Positions 20,012 to 30,676 of a stretch of DNA of 64,000 bases are shown in pieces. The notes beneath the pieces are model-generated. The model made no database searches, was not told where the DNA came from, and saw nothing but the letters and a program-made list of their open reading frames with translations. Positions within the stretch are counted from its first letter, which is position 1; the number at the start of each line of letters is the position of its first letter. Source of the stretch: Denitrobaculum sp965232285 (lineage in GTDB: Bacteria; Pseudomonadota; Alphaproteobacteria; Kiloniellales; Kiloniellaceae); assembly GCA_965232285.1 (NCBI GenBank), contig CBDDPL010000004.1, positions 2,294,001 through 2,358,000 of the forward strand, read 5' to 3'. A program made the translations under genes and the position numbers.

Positions 20012-20088
20012 TGGTCGGAGCGGCAGGATTCGAACCTGCGACCCCTTGGCCCCCAGCCAAGTGCGCTACCAGACTGCGCCACGCTCCG
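20012..20088 (-). tRNA. tRNA-Pro (anticodon GGG)
   Basis: Read on the minus strand, the acceptor arms CGGAGCG (20088-20082) and CGCTCCG (20022-20016) pair. The anticodon arm is CTTGG-CTGGGGG-CCAAG, giving anticodon GGG. The T arm contains GGTTCGAATCC. A discriminator A and encoded CCA follow (20015-20012). Total 77 nt, standard cloverleaf. Confidence 0.97.
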
Positions 20089-20234
20089 AACCGGAAATCT
20101 GGCGGAGCGCTTCAGCGCCCCGGCCCCGCTTGCCGCAGGGTGGCCCTATATACTCTGGCGATATCGGCAACGCAATGGGCTGAAAGAGAAAAAGTACGGA
20201 GCGGTAAAGAGTGGCTCGCGCCTAGGTTCAGGCG

Positions 20235-20636
20235 TCAGCGCCGGGCCGCACGCAGCATGTCGCGCAGCTCACTGAGCTCGGTCACGATTTCCTGGAGTTC
20301 ATCGCTTTTGCTCTTCGCCGCCGAGGGCTCATTGAGCGGCAATTCCGCCGTCTCCTCGGGTTCCACCTCCAGCTTGCCGTGGCCTTCGCGCAGCAGTTTC
20401 TGGACACCCTTGATGGTGTAGCCGTCGGTGTAAAGCAGTTCGCGGATGCGGCGTAAAAGATCAACGTCTTCAGGGCGATAATAGCGTCTGCCACCACCCC
20501 GCTTTAAGGGTTTGACCTGATTGAACTTGGTTTCCCAAAACCTCAGAACATGTTGCGGAACATCCAGGTCTTCCGAAACTTCACTTATGGTTCGAAAGGC
20601 AGCATGGGATTTACCAGCGGCGCGGCTAGCAGGCAT
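20235..20636 (-). CDS. MerR family transcriptional regulator
   Basis: A 133-residue protein with one N-terminal MerR winged helix: FRTISEVSEDLDVPQHVLRFWETKFNQVKPLKRGGGRRYYRPEDVDLLRRIRELLYTDGYTIKG (about residues 14-77). A Glu-rich linker and a C-terminal helix (DELQEIVTELSELRDMLRAARR) for dimerisation follow. No cysteines are present, so it is not a metal sensor of the classic type. The gene commonly follows ihfA in alphaproteobacteria. Its targets are unknown. It is 70 bases downstream of ihfA and probably co-transcribed. Confidence 0.9.
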   Translation of the reverse strand: MPASRAAGKSHAAFRTISEVSEDLDVPQHVLRFWETKFNQVKPLKRGGGRRYYRPEDVDLLRRIRELLYTDGYTIKGVQKLLREGHGKLEVEPEETAELPLNEPSAAKSKSDELQEIVTELSELRDMLRAARR

Positions 20637-20706
20637 GTTAAAGCGGTGACTCCTTGTCGGCGCCCCCTATCTACGCAATACAGCCTTCTGTGCGAAGGCC
20701 TCGCCC

Positions 20707-21012
20707 TTACGACGAAGACAGGGATTTGTTTATTCGGTTTTTCAATACATGCGAGGCACGAAACACCAAAACACGCCGCGGTAAAATCGGTACTTCTTCA
20801 CCGGTTTTAGGATTGCGCCCGATACGCTGGCCCTTCTGACGAACAGAGAAGCTTCCGAAAGACGACAGCTTCACCATTTCCCCCCGCACAAGAGCACTGG
20901 ATATCTCGTTCAATACAGTCTCTACCAGCTCCGCGGACTCGTTTCGAGACAGTCCGACTTCCTGATAGACAGCTTCGCTCAGATCGGCGCGAGTTATTGT
21001 TGCCTCGGCCAT
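20707..21012 (-). CDS. ihfA: Integration host factor subunit alpha
   Basis: IHF-alpha bends DNA as a heterodimer with IHF-beta in recombination, replication and promoter control. The 101-residue protein starts at the ATG at 21012 (MAEATITRADLSEAVYQEVGLSRNES) after GGAGGGGGCCA; an in-frame extension upstream is not family-like. The HU/IHF signature GSFSVRQKGQRIGRNPKTGEEV occurs near 47-68, followed by the proline-tipped beta arm and the C-terminal helix VFRASHVLKNRIN. It lies downstream of fabH with a 155-base gap that may contain a promoter. Confidence 0.97.
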   Translation of the reverse strand: MAEATITRADLSEAVYQEVGLSRNESAELVETVLNEISSALVRGEMVKLSSFGSFSVRQKGQRIGRNPKTGEEVPILPRRVLVFRASHVLKNRINKSLSSS

Positions 21013-21167
21013 TGGCCCCCTCCAATCCCCATTTGAATCAACGTTACCCCATCGCCTTGAAAGCGTCAAACACACAACGACTACTGATGGATGGGAGCCA
21101 AACTTTACACAGTTTCGCACAAAGTTTGGTTAAGAGACTTAAAGCAAAGCCTTAGCGGCGGCTGCGT

Positions 21168-22142
21168 CTACCAACGGACCAGGGCGGAACCCCAGGTAAA
21201 ACCACCGCCCATAGCCTCCATCAGGACAAGATCGCCGGACTTGATACGGCCGTCGCGGGTCGCTTCGACCAAGGCCAGGGGAATGGAGGCCGCCGAGGTA
21301 TTGGCATGGCGGTCGACGGTTTTGACCACCCGCTCGTCGGGCAGCTTCAGGCGCTTGCCCATGGATTCAATAATGCGCAGGTTGGCCTGGTGCGGCACCA
21401 GCCAGTCGATGTCCCCGGCGCTCAGTCCGTTGGTCTCCAGGGCCGCATCGATCGCCTCCGCCATGCGCACGACCGCGTGCCGGAAGACTTCCTTCCCCTC
21501 CATGCGCAGATAGCCCGCAGTGCCGGTGGTCGAAGGACCGCCATCCACATAGAGCGCATCCCGGTGGCGGCCGTCGGAATAGATGTGTGTCGAGAGGATG
21601 CCCCGGTCGTCCGTCGTCCCCTCGCCCTCCGTCGCCGAGAGAACCACCGCGCCGGCGCCGTCGCCGAAGAGAACGCAGGTCCCCCGGTCTTCCCAGTCAA
21701 GAATGCGTGAGAAGGTCTCGGCGCCAACGACAACGGCGGTCTTCGCCTGCCCGCTCTTGATGAAGCTGTCGGCGACCGAAAGTCCGTAAACGAAGCCGCT
21801 GCAGACCGCCTGAACATCAAAGGCCGCACCTCTGACCATGCCCAGGCCTTCCTGGATACGGGTCGCGGTTGCAGGAAAGGTGTCGTCAGGCGTCGCCGTG
21901 GCACAGATGACCAGATCGACATCCGCGGCCGTCATGCCGGCGTCGTTCAGAGCATCCTGCGCCGCTTTGATGCCCAGGTGAGAGGTATGCTCGCCCTCTG
22001 CCGCGATCCGGCGCTCGCGGATCCCGGTGCGCTGGGTGATCCATTCGTCGGAGGTATCGATGCGTTCCGCCAGTTCGGCGTTTGTGACTCGTTTCGCGGG
22101 GAGATAGGACCCGCAACCCTTTACCTGTGATCTTATGGTCAT
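21168..22142 (-). CDS. fabH: 3-oxoacyl-ACP synthase III (KAS III)
   Basis: FabH starts fatty acid synthesis by condensing acetyl-CoA with malonyl-ACP. The 324-residue protein has the catalytic triad Cys114 (AVCSGF), His251 (VPHQAN) and Asn281 (RHANTSAAS). The SDEWITQRTGIRERRIA region near 31-47 is a KAS III hallmark. It begins one base past the plsX stop region and is read in the operon yceD-rpmF-plsX-fabH-ihfA. Confidence 0.98.
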   Translation of the reverse strand: MTIRSQVKGCGSYLPAKRVTNAELAERIDTSDEWITQRTGIRERRIAAEGEHTSHLGIKAAQDALNDAGMTAADVDLVICATATPDDTFPATATRIQEGLGMVRGAAFDVQAVCSGFVYGLSVADSFIKSGQAKTAVVVGAETFSRILDWEDRGTCVLFGDGAGAVVLSATEGEGTTDDRGILSTHIYSDGRHRDALYVDGGPSTTGTAGYLRMEGKEVFRHAVVRMAEAIDAALETNGLSAGDIDWLVPHQANLRIIESMGKRLKLPDERVVKTVDRHANTSAASIPLALVEATRDGRIKSGDLVLMEAMGGGFTWGSALVRW

Positions 22143-22143
22143 A

Positions 22144-23190
22144 TTAGACGGCTGCCGCCTGCGCTTCCGGTTGTTGGCGGGTCAAGGTCGCGAAATCGGA
22201 CTGGATTTTCTCGATGACCCCGTGATTTGCCATATCGATCGCCACGCCAATGGCATTGGCGAAACCAAGGGCATCGGTTCCGCCATGGCTCTTCACAGCC
22301 ACACCGTTGAGCCCGAGGAAGATCGCGCCGTTGTAGACCCGTGGATCGACCCGCTTGCGCAGCTTGCGCATGGCCGACCGCGCCAGAACGTAGCCGATGC
22401 CGGCCAGGAGGGAACTCTTGAAGGTCTGCCGGACATATTCGTTGATGAGCTTCGCCGTGCCCTCGGCGGTCTTCAGCGCCACATTGCCGGTAAAGCCGTC
22501 GGTCACGATGACATCGACGCTGCCCTTGGCGATATCGTCGCCCTCGACGAAGCCCACAAATTCTCCGGGCAGGTTTGCGTTACGCAGAATCGCACTGGCG
22601 TCCTGCAGATATTCGTGGCCCTTGATGTCTTCGGAGCCGACGTTCAACAGGCCGTAGGAAGGCTGCAGGATACCCAGCACGCAACGCGCGAAGGCATTTC
22701 CCATCACCGCGAAATCGACGATGTTATTGGCATCGCAGTTGAGATTGGCGCCAAGGTCCAGCATGACCGATTCGCCGCGCAGCGTCGGGAAGAAGGACGC
22801 GATCGCCGGCCGGTCGACCCCGGGCAGGGTCTTGAGCACGAATTTGGCCATGGCCATCAGCGCGCCGGTGTTGCCGGCCGAGACCACACCAGCGGCGTGG
22901 CCTTCCTGCACGGCATTGATCGCCAGGCGCATGCTGGATTTGCGGCCGGCCCTGAGGGCCACCGAAGGCTTGTCGCCACTGCGCACGACGTGATCGGTAT
23001 GGATCAGAGTCGAGACGGCCTTCAGGCGCTCGGACCGGTCGAGGAGAGGTCCAACCTCATCCTCCCGTCCATACATCAGGAAGTCGACTTCCGGAAAACG
23101 TTCGCAGGCTAGCTCGGCGCCACCGACCACCACTCGGGGTGCAGCGTCACCACCCATTGCATCGAGTGCTATGGTCAGACGGTCACTCAC
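22144..23190 (-). CDS. plsX: Phosphate acyltransferase PlsX
   Basis: PlsX converts acyl-ACP to acyl-phosphate for phosphatidic acid synthesis. At 348 residues it has family length. It opens with LTIALDAMGGDAAPRVVVGGAELA and contains GDKPSVALRAGRKSSMRLAI, AGVVSAGNTGALMA, LDLGANLNCDANNIVDFAVMG and VIVTDGFTGNVALKTAEG, all family blocks. It is followed at once by fabH, the typical lipid-synthesis pair. Confidence 0.98.
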   Translation of the reverse strand: MSDRLTIALDAMGGDAAPRVVVGGAELACERFPEVDFLMYGREDEVGPLLDRSERLKAVSTLIHTDHVVRSGDKPSVALRAGRKSSMRLAINAVQEGHAAGVVSAGNTGALMAMAKFVLKTLPGVDRPAIASFFPTLRGESVMLDLGANLNCDANNIVDFAVMGNAFARCVLGILQPSYGLLNVGSEDIKGHEYLQDASAILRNANLPGEFVGFVEGDDIAKGSVDVIVTDGFTGNVALKTAEGTAKLINEYVRQTFKSSLLAGIGYVLARSAMRKLRKRVDPRVYNGAIFLGLNGVAVKSHGGTDALGFANAIGVAIDMANHGVIEKIQSDFATLTRQQPEAQAAAV

Positions 23191-23253
23191 AAAACCTACT
23201 TTCGCCAGACGTCAGCAGGGACCATCGGCCGACTCAAATCAGCCGCGACCGCA

Positions 23254-23433
23254 CTAAGCTTCCGTCTCGGCGACTTCGCGTCCGTCGTAGTATCCGCAAG
23301 CTCCGCAGACGTGGTGCGGTCTTTTCAGTTCACCACAGTTTGGGCACTCATGGTAGCTGTTTGCAGCAAGCGCGTCATGGGCACGGCGCATGTTGCGGCG
23401 CGACGGGGAAACTTTACTCTTAGGAACAGCCAT
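23254..23433 (-). CDS. rpmF: 50S ribosomal protein L32
   Basis: A 59-residue protein translated from the minus strand: it begins MAVPKSKVSPSRRNMRRAHD and ends GREVAETEA. Four cysteines, Cys30 and Cys33 (ECPNCG) and Cys43 and Cys46 (VCGACG), form the zinc ribbon of the zinc-binding L32 type. It lies between yceD and plsX, its conserved place. The ATG is at 23433. Confidence 0.97.
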   Translation of the reverse strand: MAVPKSKVSPSRRNMRRAHDALAANSYHECPNCGELKRPHHVCGACGYYDGREVAETEA

Positions 23434-23532
23434 CGTTCTTTATCCATCTTTCGCTGGTCTATCGTGACGCCGGCGCGGGAGCGCACCGCCGCTTCATAGC
23501 CAAATTATATCCTTGCGGCAAGTCCGACAGGC

Positions 23533-24174
23533 TTAAGAATCACCGTCTTTTTCGCCGCTTTTCAGCAACTTGAGCACCGCAAAGGGATTTTCCTTCGCCG
23601 GTCCCTCAACTTCGGCCTCCGCCCCCTCCGCCTGTGCGGAATCGGGCCCGGCCGACAAAACCTCTTCTTCCAGCACCGCGTCTGGCAACCTCGGATAGGG
23701 ATTGATTGCAACGGAGAGTTGCTGTGCAATCACCTCACCGACATCGATTCCCTTCGGCCCGACCAGCTCCGGCGGATCGTCCGCTTCCGGGTCGATGACC
23801 ACATCAGCCGCTCCCGCGGCTGCCGATTCGCCCGCTGCCTTGACCGGGTCCAGCGTGAAACGCAGCTCGAAGCTCTCCTCCACGCCTTCGATCACAGGCT
23901 CCAGGGTCGCAACACAAGGCTGCTCGACCTCGGCCGACAAGCGCCCTTCCAGGCGGATCAGATCGCTCCGCCCCTTCCGGCGCAAAACCGCTTCAGCCAC
24001 CAGCTTCCGCAAGGCCGTGATCCCGAAGCGCCTGGCCAGAGCCGCGCATTCCTCCGCGCTGGCCTCATAACGGCGCTCGATCATGCCCGGATTCAGGTCT
24101 TCGATCGAAACCAAACGGCTGAATTCAGCAGAATCTTGCCCGTCACCGGCCTCCACAGGACCCGCCTTCACCAT
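23533..24174 (-). CDS. yceD: YceD/DUF177 family protein
   Basis: A 213-residue member of the DUF177 family, encoded upstream of rpmF in most bacteria and linked to 23S rRNA accumulation in plants and E. coli. Recognised parts are the EYEASAEECAALARRFGITAL-like N-terminal region and LIRLEGRLSAEVEQPCVATLEPV. The acidic DPEADDPPELVGPKGIDVGEVIAQQLSVAINPYPR portion near 130-165 is typical. The C-terminus is acidic and Ala/Glu-rich. The start follows AAGGAAAA. Confidence 0.9.
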   Translation of the reverse strand: MVKAGPVEAGDGQDSAEFSRLVSIEDLNPGMIERRYEASAEECAALARRFGITALRKLVAEAVLRRKGRSDLIRLEGRLSAEVEQPCVATLEPVIEGVEESFELRFTLDPVKAAGESAAAGAADVVIDPEADDPPELVGPKGIDVGEVIAQQLSVAINPYPRLPDAVLEEEVLSAGPDSAQAEGAEAEVEGPAKENPFAVLKLLKSGEKDGDS

Positions 24175-24243
24175 TTTTCCTTGATTTCAACCCGCCGAAA
24201 GCGGCGCACATTAGGGGGAGAGTCCTGCCTGGTCAACGCCTTT

Positions 24244-24789
24244 CTAAGATCCAAAAAGCGGAACGGACCCGAAAGTCATCTGCCCCTTCAAAAGGGACTC
24301 CGGAGGCTGCTCATCAAGGGTCTTGGCTTCGCGCCTGATATAGGCGCAAAAACCAGTCAAATCAGCCGTTTCCACCTCGACGGTCCCGAAAAGATTGCGC
24401 GCGAGCGCAGCGCGTAAAGCCTCGTCGTCGGCGGAGAGCGCCGCATCATAGGCCGCAATGCGGCCGTAAAAGGCCTGCACCATGGCCTTCACGCGCTTTC
24501 CGACTCCGATATCCCCGACTCCCATCTCCCGCAGGCTCCGGTCCATATCCAGGAACAGCAGGTCGAACAGCGACTGGGACAACGCGCTACCCTCTTCCGC
24601 CTCGTCCTTCAGGCGGTTCATAACCAGAAATACATGCAGGACGATCAAATCGAAACGTCCGTCGATGGAATCAGGGACGCCGCCGTCCCGATAGAAACCG
24701 GGTTCCCGGGCCTGGGCAACGATCCGGCCGTAGAGTTCCCGCGCCGCTTCCTGGAGCGGATCCGGACGAAAAAGCCCTTTGAATAGCAT
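24244..24789 (-). CDS. Ubiquinol-cytochrome c chaperone family protein
   Basis: A 181-residue protein of the CBP3/UQCC1-like chaperone family, which assists cytochrome b/bc1 assembly in mitochondria and alphaproteobacteria. Characteristic segments are LYGRIVAQAREPGFYRDGGVPDSIDGRFDLIVLHVFLVMNRL near 21-62 and RSLREMGVGDIGVGKRVKAMVQAFYGR near 92-118. It stands immediately upstream of yceD on the same strand, the conserved alphaproteobacterial order, and is divergent from bamE. Confidence 0.9.
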   Translation of the reverse strand: MLFKGLFRPDPLQEAARELYGRIVAQAREPGFYRDGGVPDSIDGRFDLIVLHVFLVMNRLKDEAEEGSALSQSLFDLLFLDMDRSLREMGVGDIGVGKRVKAMVQAFYGRIAAYDAALSADDEALRAALARNLFGTVEVETADLTGFCAYIRREAKTLDEQPPESLLKGQMTFGSVPLFGS

Positions 24790-24957
24790 GGTCTGCTGCC
24801 TTCACCCTGGGTTTCACGCTTCACGCAGCCGAGTCGACGCGATATAAAGCGGTCTTGAAGAGTGAAATGCCCTCCATTTCCGGCTTTATCAAGTTGCTAT
24901 CGGCCGGAACAGAGTACAAAGGGCCAGAACGCAAACGGGCCGACAGGCAAAAGAACG

Positions 24958-25467
24958 ATGCGCTACGAGATACGGACTTCGCTGAAACGCGGCAATCTTT
25001 CCCTCATCGCGGCACTCTGTGCGGCAGGCTTTCTGCTTTCCGCCTGCTCGAACGACGTTCAGGTGCGCGGCAACCTGCCGGACCCTGAGCTCATTGGCGA
25101 GATCGAAACCGGCGTGCATTCCCGCCGCCAGGTTGCCGAACGCCTGGGCTCCCCTTCCGCGATCTCAACCTTCGAGGACCGGAAGTGGTACTATGTGGGG
25201 CAGAAGAGTACGCAGTTCGCTTTCTTCGAGCCCGAGGTTCTGGAGCGCAATGTCCTGGTGGTGACCTTCGACGGAACCGGCAAGGTCGACGACACCAAGA
25301 CCTATACCCTGGCAGACGGTCAGATCATCGATCCCGTCACCCGGAAGACACCGACCGAAGGCCGTGAATTGACCTTCCTGCAACAGATCTTCGGCAACCT
25401 GGGCAGTGGCGTTCCAGGCCAGATCCTGGGCGGCGGCGGACGGCGGGAAAGCCAGCGGCCGAGATAA
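24958..25467 (+). CDS. bamE: Outer membrane assembly lipoprotein BamE
   Basis: BamE is a lipoprotein of the BAM complex that inserts beta-barrel proteins. The ATG at 24958 gives 169 residues with lipobox LLSAC (Cys30); a longer in-frame start at 24862 is rejected because it adds non-signal sequence. The SmpA/OmlA domain spans about 50-130: IGEIETGVHSRRQVAERLGSPS, then FEDRKWYYVGQKSTQFAFFEPEVLERNVLVVTFD. The C-terminus is extended and Gly-rich. It is divergent from the cytochrome c chaperone gene. Confidence 0.93.
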   Translation: MRYEIRTSLKRGNLSLIAALCAAGFLLSACSNDVQVRGNLPDPELIGEIETGVHSRRQVAERLGSPSAISTFEDRKWYYVGQKSTQFAFFEPEVLERNVLVVTFDGTGKVDDTKTYTLADGQIIDPVTRKTPTEGRELTFLQQIFGNLGSGVPGQILGGGGRRESQRPR

Positions 25468-25488
25468 CCTTCGGTCCAGCCTTCGAAG

Positions 25489-26349
25489 TCACATGGCATT
25501 CAGCGGGATCTTCAAATAGGAGATCCCGTTGCTTTCCTCTTCCGGCAGGGCGCCGGCGCGGATGTTGACCTGGATCGACGGCAGCAGGAGTTCCGGCATG
25601 GAAAGACAGGCGTCCCGCTCGGTCCTGAAGCCGATGAAATCCTCCCGGCTGCGATTGGCGCCGACATGAATGTTCTCGGCGCGCTGCTGCGCGACCGTCG
25701 TCTCCCAGGCAAATTCCCGTCCGTTCGGCCCGTAGTCATGACACATGAAGAGCCGTGTCTCGTCCGGCAGGCTGAGAATACGCTGGATGGAATCATAAAG
25801 CGTGCTGGCGTCACCGCCGGGAAAATCGACCCGCGCCGTCCCGAAGTCGGGCATGAAGAGCGTGTCGCCGACAAAGGCCGCATCGCCAAAGAGAAAGGTG
25901 ATGCAGGCCGGGGTGTGGCCCGGAGTCCAGAGCACCCGTCCTTCCAGCGCCCCAAGCGTCAGAAAGGCGCCATCCTCGAACAGCACATCGAACTGTGAGC
26001 CGTCGACCGGGAAATCCGATTCGAGGTGATAGATGTCCTTAAAAACAGACTGGACGTCGCGGATGTGCACACCGATGCCGATCCTGCCGCCCAGGATCGA
26101 TTTCAGATAGCTGCCCGCGGAGAGATGATCCGCGTGGGCATGGGTCTCCAGAATCCATGCGACCTCGAGACCTTTGCTTTGGACATGCGCGATGATCTCG
26201 TCCGCGGCCGTGGTCGCCGTGCGACCTGACTTCTGGTCATAGTCGAGCACGGAATCGATGATCGCGCAGTGCGGCCCGTCGGGCTCGGCAACCACGTAGC
26301 TGACGGTATTCGTCCCCTTATGAAAAAAGGCAGTCACCCGTGGCGTCAT
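25489..26349 (-). CDS. MBL-fold metallo-hydrolase (persulfide dioxygenase/Blh-like)
   Basis: A 286-residue metallo-beta-lactamase-fold protein. The metal-binding motif THAHADH is at about 89-95, a further metal His is in TPGHTPAC, an Asp is in FVGDTLF, and a final His is in MCHDYGP. The ending DYGPNGREFAWETTVAQQRAENIH is typical of the subgroup annotated as beta-lactamase hydrolase-like or persulfide dioxygenase-like. These act on sulfane sulfur or glutathione persulfide. No rhodanese domain is attached. It converges with bamE, 21 bases apart. Confidence 0.85.
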   Translation of the reverse strand: MTPRVTAFFHKGTNTVSYVVAEPDGPHCAIIDSVLDYDQKSGRTATTAADEIIAHVQSKGLEVAWILETHAHADHLSAGSYLKSILGGRIGIGVHIRDVQSVFKDIYHLESDFPVDGSQFDVLFEDGAFLTLGALEGRVLWTPGHTPACITFLFGDAAFVGDTLFMPDFGTARVDFPGGDASTLYDSIQRILSLPDETRLFMCHDYGPNGREFAWETTVAQQRAENIHVGANRSREDFIGFRTERDACLSMPELLLPSIQVNIRAGALPEEESNGISYLKIPLNAM

Positions 26350-26491
26350 TCCTGTCGTCTCCCTTCAGGTCTGGCGGGGCTATCCTGAGCGTCAAAGCGC
26401 CGGACTCCCCTTTCTAGGCTTATATGTTCACGTTCAACAGTCTAACAATTCAAGTGGATTTGATATCGGTCAGCCGGAATGCAACAAAAGA

Positions 26492-26535
26492 AAAACCCCG
26501 GACCGGTTCTCAGGGAACCGGAAATCCGGGGTTTT
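26492..26535 (-). terminator. Intrinsic terminator downstream of hppA
   Basis: AAAACCCCGGA (26492-26502) and TCCGGGGTTTT (26525-26535) form an 11-bp perfect stem, with an inner GGTTC/GAACC pairing. On the minus strand the stem is followed by TTTTTCTTTTG. It lies 54 bases past the hppA stop. Confidence 0.9.
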
Positions 26536-26588
26536 GATCTTGGGGGCAGCCGCCAGGCGGCCACCCCTTCAAATCAGTCTGGCAGGCT

Positions 26589-28685
<2,097 letters not shown>

Positions 28686-28844
28686 TAAAGACCCTTCCCC
28701 CAACTTATTTTTCGCGACTCGAGTGGTCGCCATAGGCATGGTTACTGCGCGTAGGGCGCAAATCGCGGCGCAAGGTGCCAGAATCACCCATCGATGGCAA
28801 CACCTTGTCCCCCGGGGCTTTCCGCAGAGCGGGAAAGCTTCTTC

Positions 28845-28907
28845 TGAAGAGGCTTGGGCAGAGACTTAGGAAGCTTGCGCGGGGACTTAAGAAGCTTGCG
28901 CAGGGAC
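28845..28907. repeat. Three-copy 21-bp tandem repeat across the MFS gene stop codon
   Basis: Copy 1 (28887-28907) contains the last six codons and the stop of the MFS gene. Copy 2 (28866-28886) repeats it with two or three changes and again encodes Val-Pro-Ala-Gln-Ala-Ser-stop in the same register. Copy 3 (28845-28865) is decayed, about 15 of 21 matching. The shared core on the plus strand is AAGCTTGCGC. Confidence 0.85.
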
Positions 28908-30080
28908 TGCCGGCTTCTGGCGCATGAACCAGAGGATGGCCGAAAGAACCACCGCAACGGGAAGAAGAACACCGAGATTCACCACATCCCAACCAAAACT
29001 ATGGAACAGCGCACCGGAGGACAGCGCCGTGACCGCAACGGTGGAATAGGTGAGGAATTCGTTCAAGGCCTGCACCTTGGCCCGCTCTTCAGGACGATGG
29101 GTCGAGGTCAGAAGAATGCTGCCGCCGACGAAGAGGAAGTTCCAGCCCAGACCGAGCATCACCAGCGCGGCCCAGAACTGGAAGATTTCGATGCCGGTCA
29201 GATTGATCGCGATGGTCCCCAGGATCAGCAGCGCCCCCACCAGCAGGATCCGTTCAACCCCGAAATGCTTGGCGAGATGCCCGGTGAAGAAGGAAGGCGC
29301 GAACATCCCCAGCACATGCCACTGAATGACGAAGGCGGAGTCGTTGAATGTGTGACCACAGGCCAGCATGGCCAGGGGCGTCGCGGTCATGATCAGGTTC
29401 ATGGCGCCATAGCCGATCATGCCGCAGAGCACGGCTACGATGAAGGCCGGCTGCCTCGCGATCTCGGACAGGGGCCTGCCGCCCTTGCCGTCCTTTTCGA
29501 TCTTGGGTTTGGGAATCCGGATGAACTGGACGATGAGCAGCACCAGGAAACTGAGCACCGAGACCACGATGAAGCTGCCGGCGAAGAAGATCGGCTCGAA
29601 AAGATCACGTGACCACTTGGCCAGTTCCGGTCCGAAGATCGCCGCGATGACACCGCCGGCCATGACCAGGGAGATAGCCTGCCCCTTGGATTCCGGTTTC
29701 GCGGCATCGGCGGCGGCAAAGCGGTAGTAGGTCGCATGGGCACCGAAGGCGCCGTAAATCACTGACCCGACGCAATAGATCAGAAAGCTGCGGTCGAAGA
29801 CCGCGATCGCACAGACCAGGCCGGCGATAATGCCGAGCACCGCGCCCTGGCTGAAGCCATAGCGGCGGCCGAAGCGGCTCATCATGAAGGAGGCCGGAGC
29901 CGTGGTGATCATGATGCCGATGAACTGCAGCGCGAAAGGCAGGGTCGCGAGCGAGCCGTCCGGCGCCAGGTTCTGCCCGACCAGCCCCGCAATCGCCACC
30001 ATCATCACGTTGCAGCAGAAGGCAAGCGCCTGACAGAGCGCCAGCAGCAGCACGTTTCTCATGTTGGCGTCGTTGAGCAT
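28887..30080 (-). CDS. Major facilitator superfamily transporter
   Basis: A 397-residue membrane protein with about twelve hydrophobic segments in two halves. The loop after TM2, SRFGRRYGFSQGA, resembles the MFS motif A region. A hydrophilic central loop (FIRIPKPKIEKDGKGGRPLSEIARQ, about residues 205-230) divides the halves. No residues identify the substrate. The start ATG at 30080 begins MLNDANMRNVLLLALCQALAF, typical for the subgroup. The C-terminal codons are part of a tandem repeat. Confidence 0.88.
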   Translation of the reverse strand: MLNDANMRNVLLLALCQALAFCCNVMMVAIAGLVGQNLAPDGSLATLPFALQFIGIMITTAPASFMMSRFGRRYGFSQGAVLGIIAGLVCAIAVFDRSFLIYCVGSVIYGAFGAHATYYRFAAADAAKPESKGQAISLVMAGGVIAAIFGPELAKWSRDLFEPIFFAGSFIVVSVLSFLVLLIVQFIRIPKPKIEKDGKGGRPLSEIARQPAFIVAVLCGMIGYGAMNLIMTATPLAMLACGHTFNDSAFVIQWHVLGMFAPSFFTGHLAKHFGVERILLVGALLILGTIAINLTGIEIFQFWAALVMLGLGWNFLFVGGSILLTSTHRPEERAKVQALNEFLTYSTVAVTALSSGALFHSFGWDVVNLGVLLPVAVVLSAILWFMRQKPAVPAQAS

Positions 30081-30226
30081 GCCCGCGAGAATAAAGCCTG
30101 GAGACCGCCGGGCAAGCGTTCAGATTGTCACGGTTACAATTCATCTCGCCGCCCCGCCGTAGTCGACAAGTACCGGCGGCGCTGCGAAGCTGAGGCTTCC
30201 TCCTCTAACGCAAGCCCGAGTCTCAG

Positions 30227-30664
30227 ATGCTGCAGCCTCTTCTCTTCGCCACCCTCGCCGCCGTCGGCAACGCCATTTTCGTCTACGGCCAAAGGGGCGT
30301 AGCACCGCCGGAAAACCCCTTTCTTTTTATCGGCGGCGCCGTCCTGGCCTGCCTGGTCTTCTTCTGTGCGGCCGGCCTGATCGCGAAGACGCCGAACGAT
30401 GCCGTCTACGCCGCCGCGAACTGGAAGATGATGTTCTTCAGCGGCTTCGGCTTCTTCCTGACCTTCGTGGGCTTCTTCCTGCTCTTCAACAAGTTCGGCG
30501 CCTCGCAGTACAGCCTCTACGCCGTCATTTCGATCCTGACCACCTCGATCGGCGTGGGAGTCTTCATCTACCGCGAGAGCATCAACGCCTATCAGATCGC
30601 GGCCACCGTTCTCGCCGTGGCCGCCATCGTGCTCTTCACTTACGGCAAGTCAAAAGGCGGCTGA
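30227..30664 (+). CDS. Small four-TM EamA/DMT-like membrane protein
   Basis: A 145-residue protein with four predicted membrane segments (about residues 2-20, 32-52, 67-88 and 93-112, with a last one at 121-139). The final IYRESINAYQIAATVLAVAAIVLFTYGKSK resembles the ending of EamA/SMR-type drug-metabolite transporters. A half-size unit like this would need to dimerise. The substrate is unknown. It converges with the PhzF-like gene, 12 bases apart. Confidence 0.7.
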   Translation: MLQPLLFATLAAVGNAIFVYGQRGVAPPENPFLFIGGAVLACLVFFCAAGLIAKTPNDAVYAAANWKMMFFSGFGFFLTFVGFFLLFNKFGASQYSLYAVISILTTSIGVGVFIYRESINAYQIAATVLAVAAIVLFTYGKSKGG

Positions 30665-30676
30665 ACACAGCAAGCC

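Noticed and set aside
28689..28787. 34-residue N-terminal extension of the pyrophosphatase
   Set aside because: The extension is not membrane-like and the internal ATG at 28685 has a better ribosome-binding site and family-like start.
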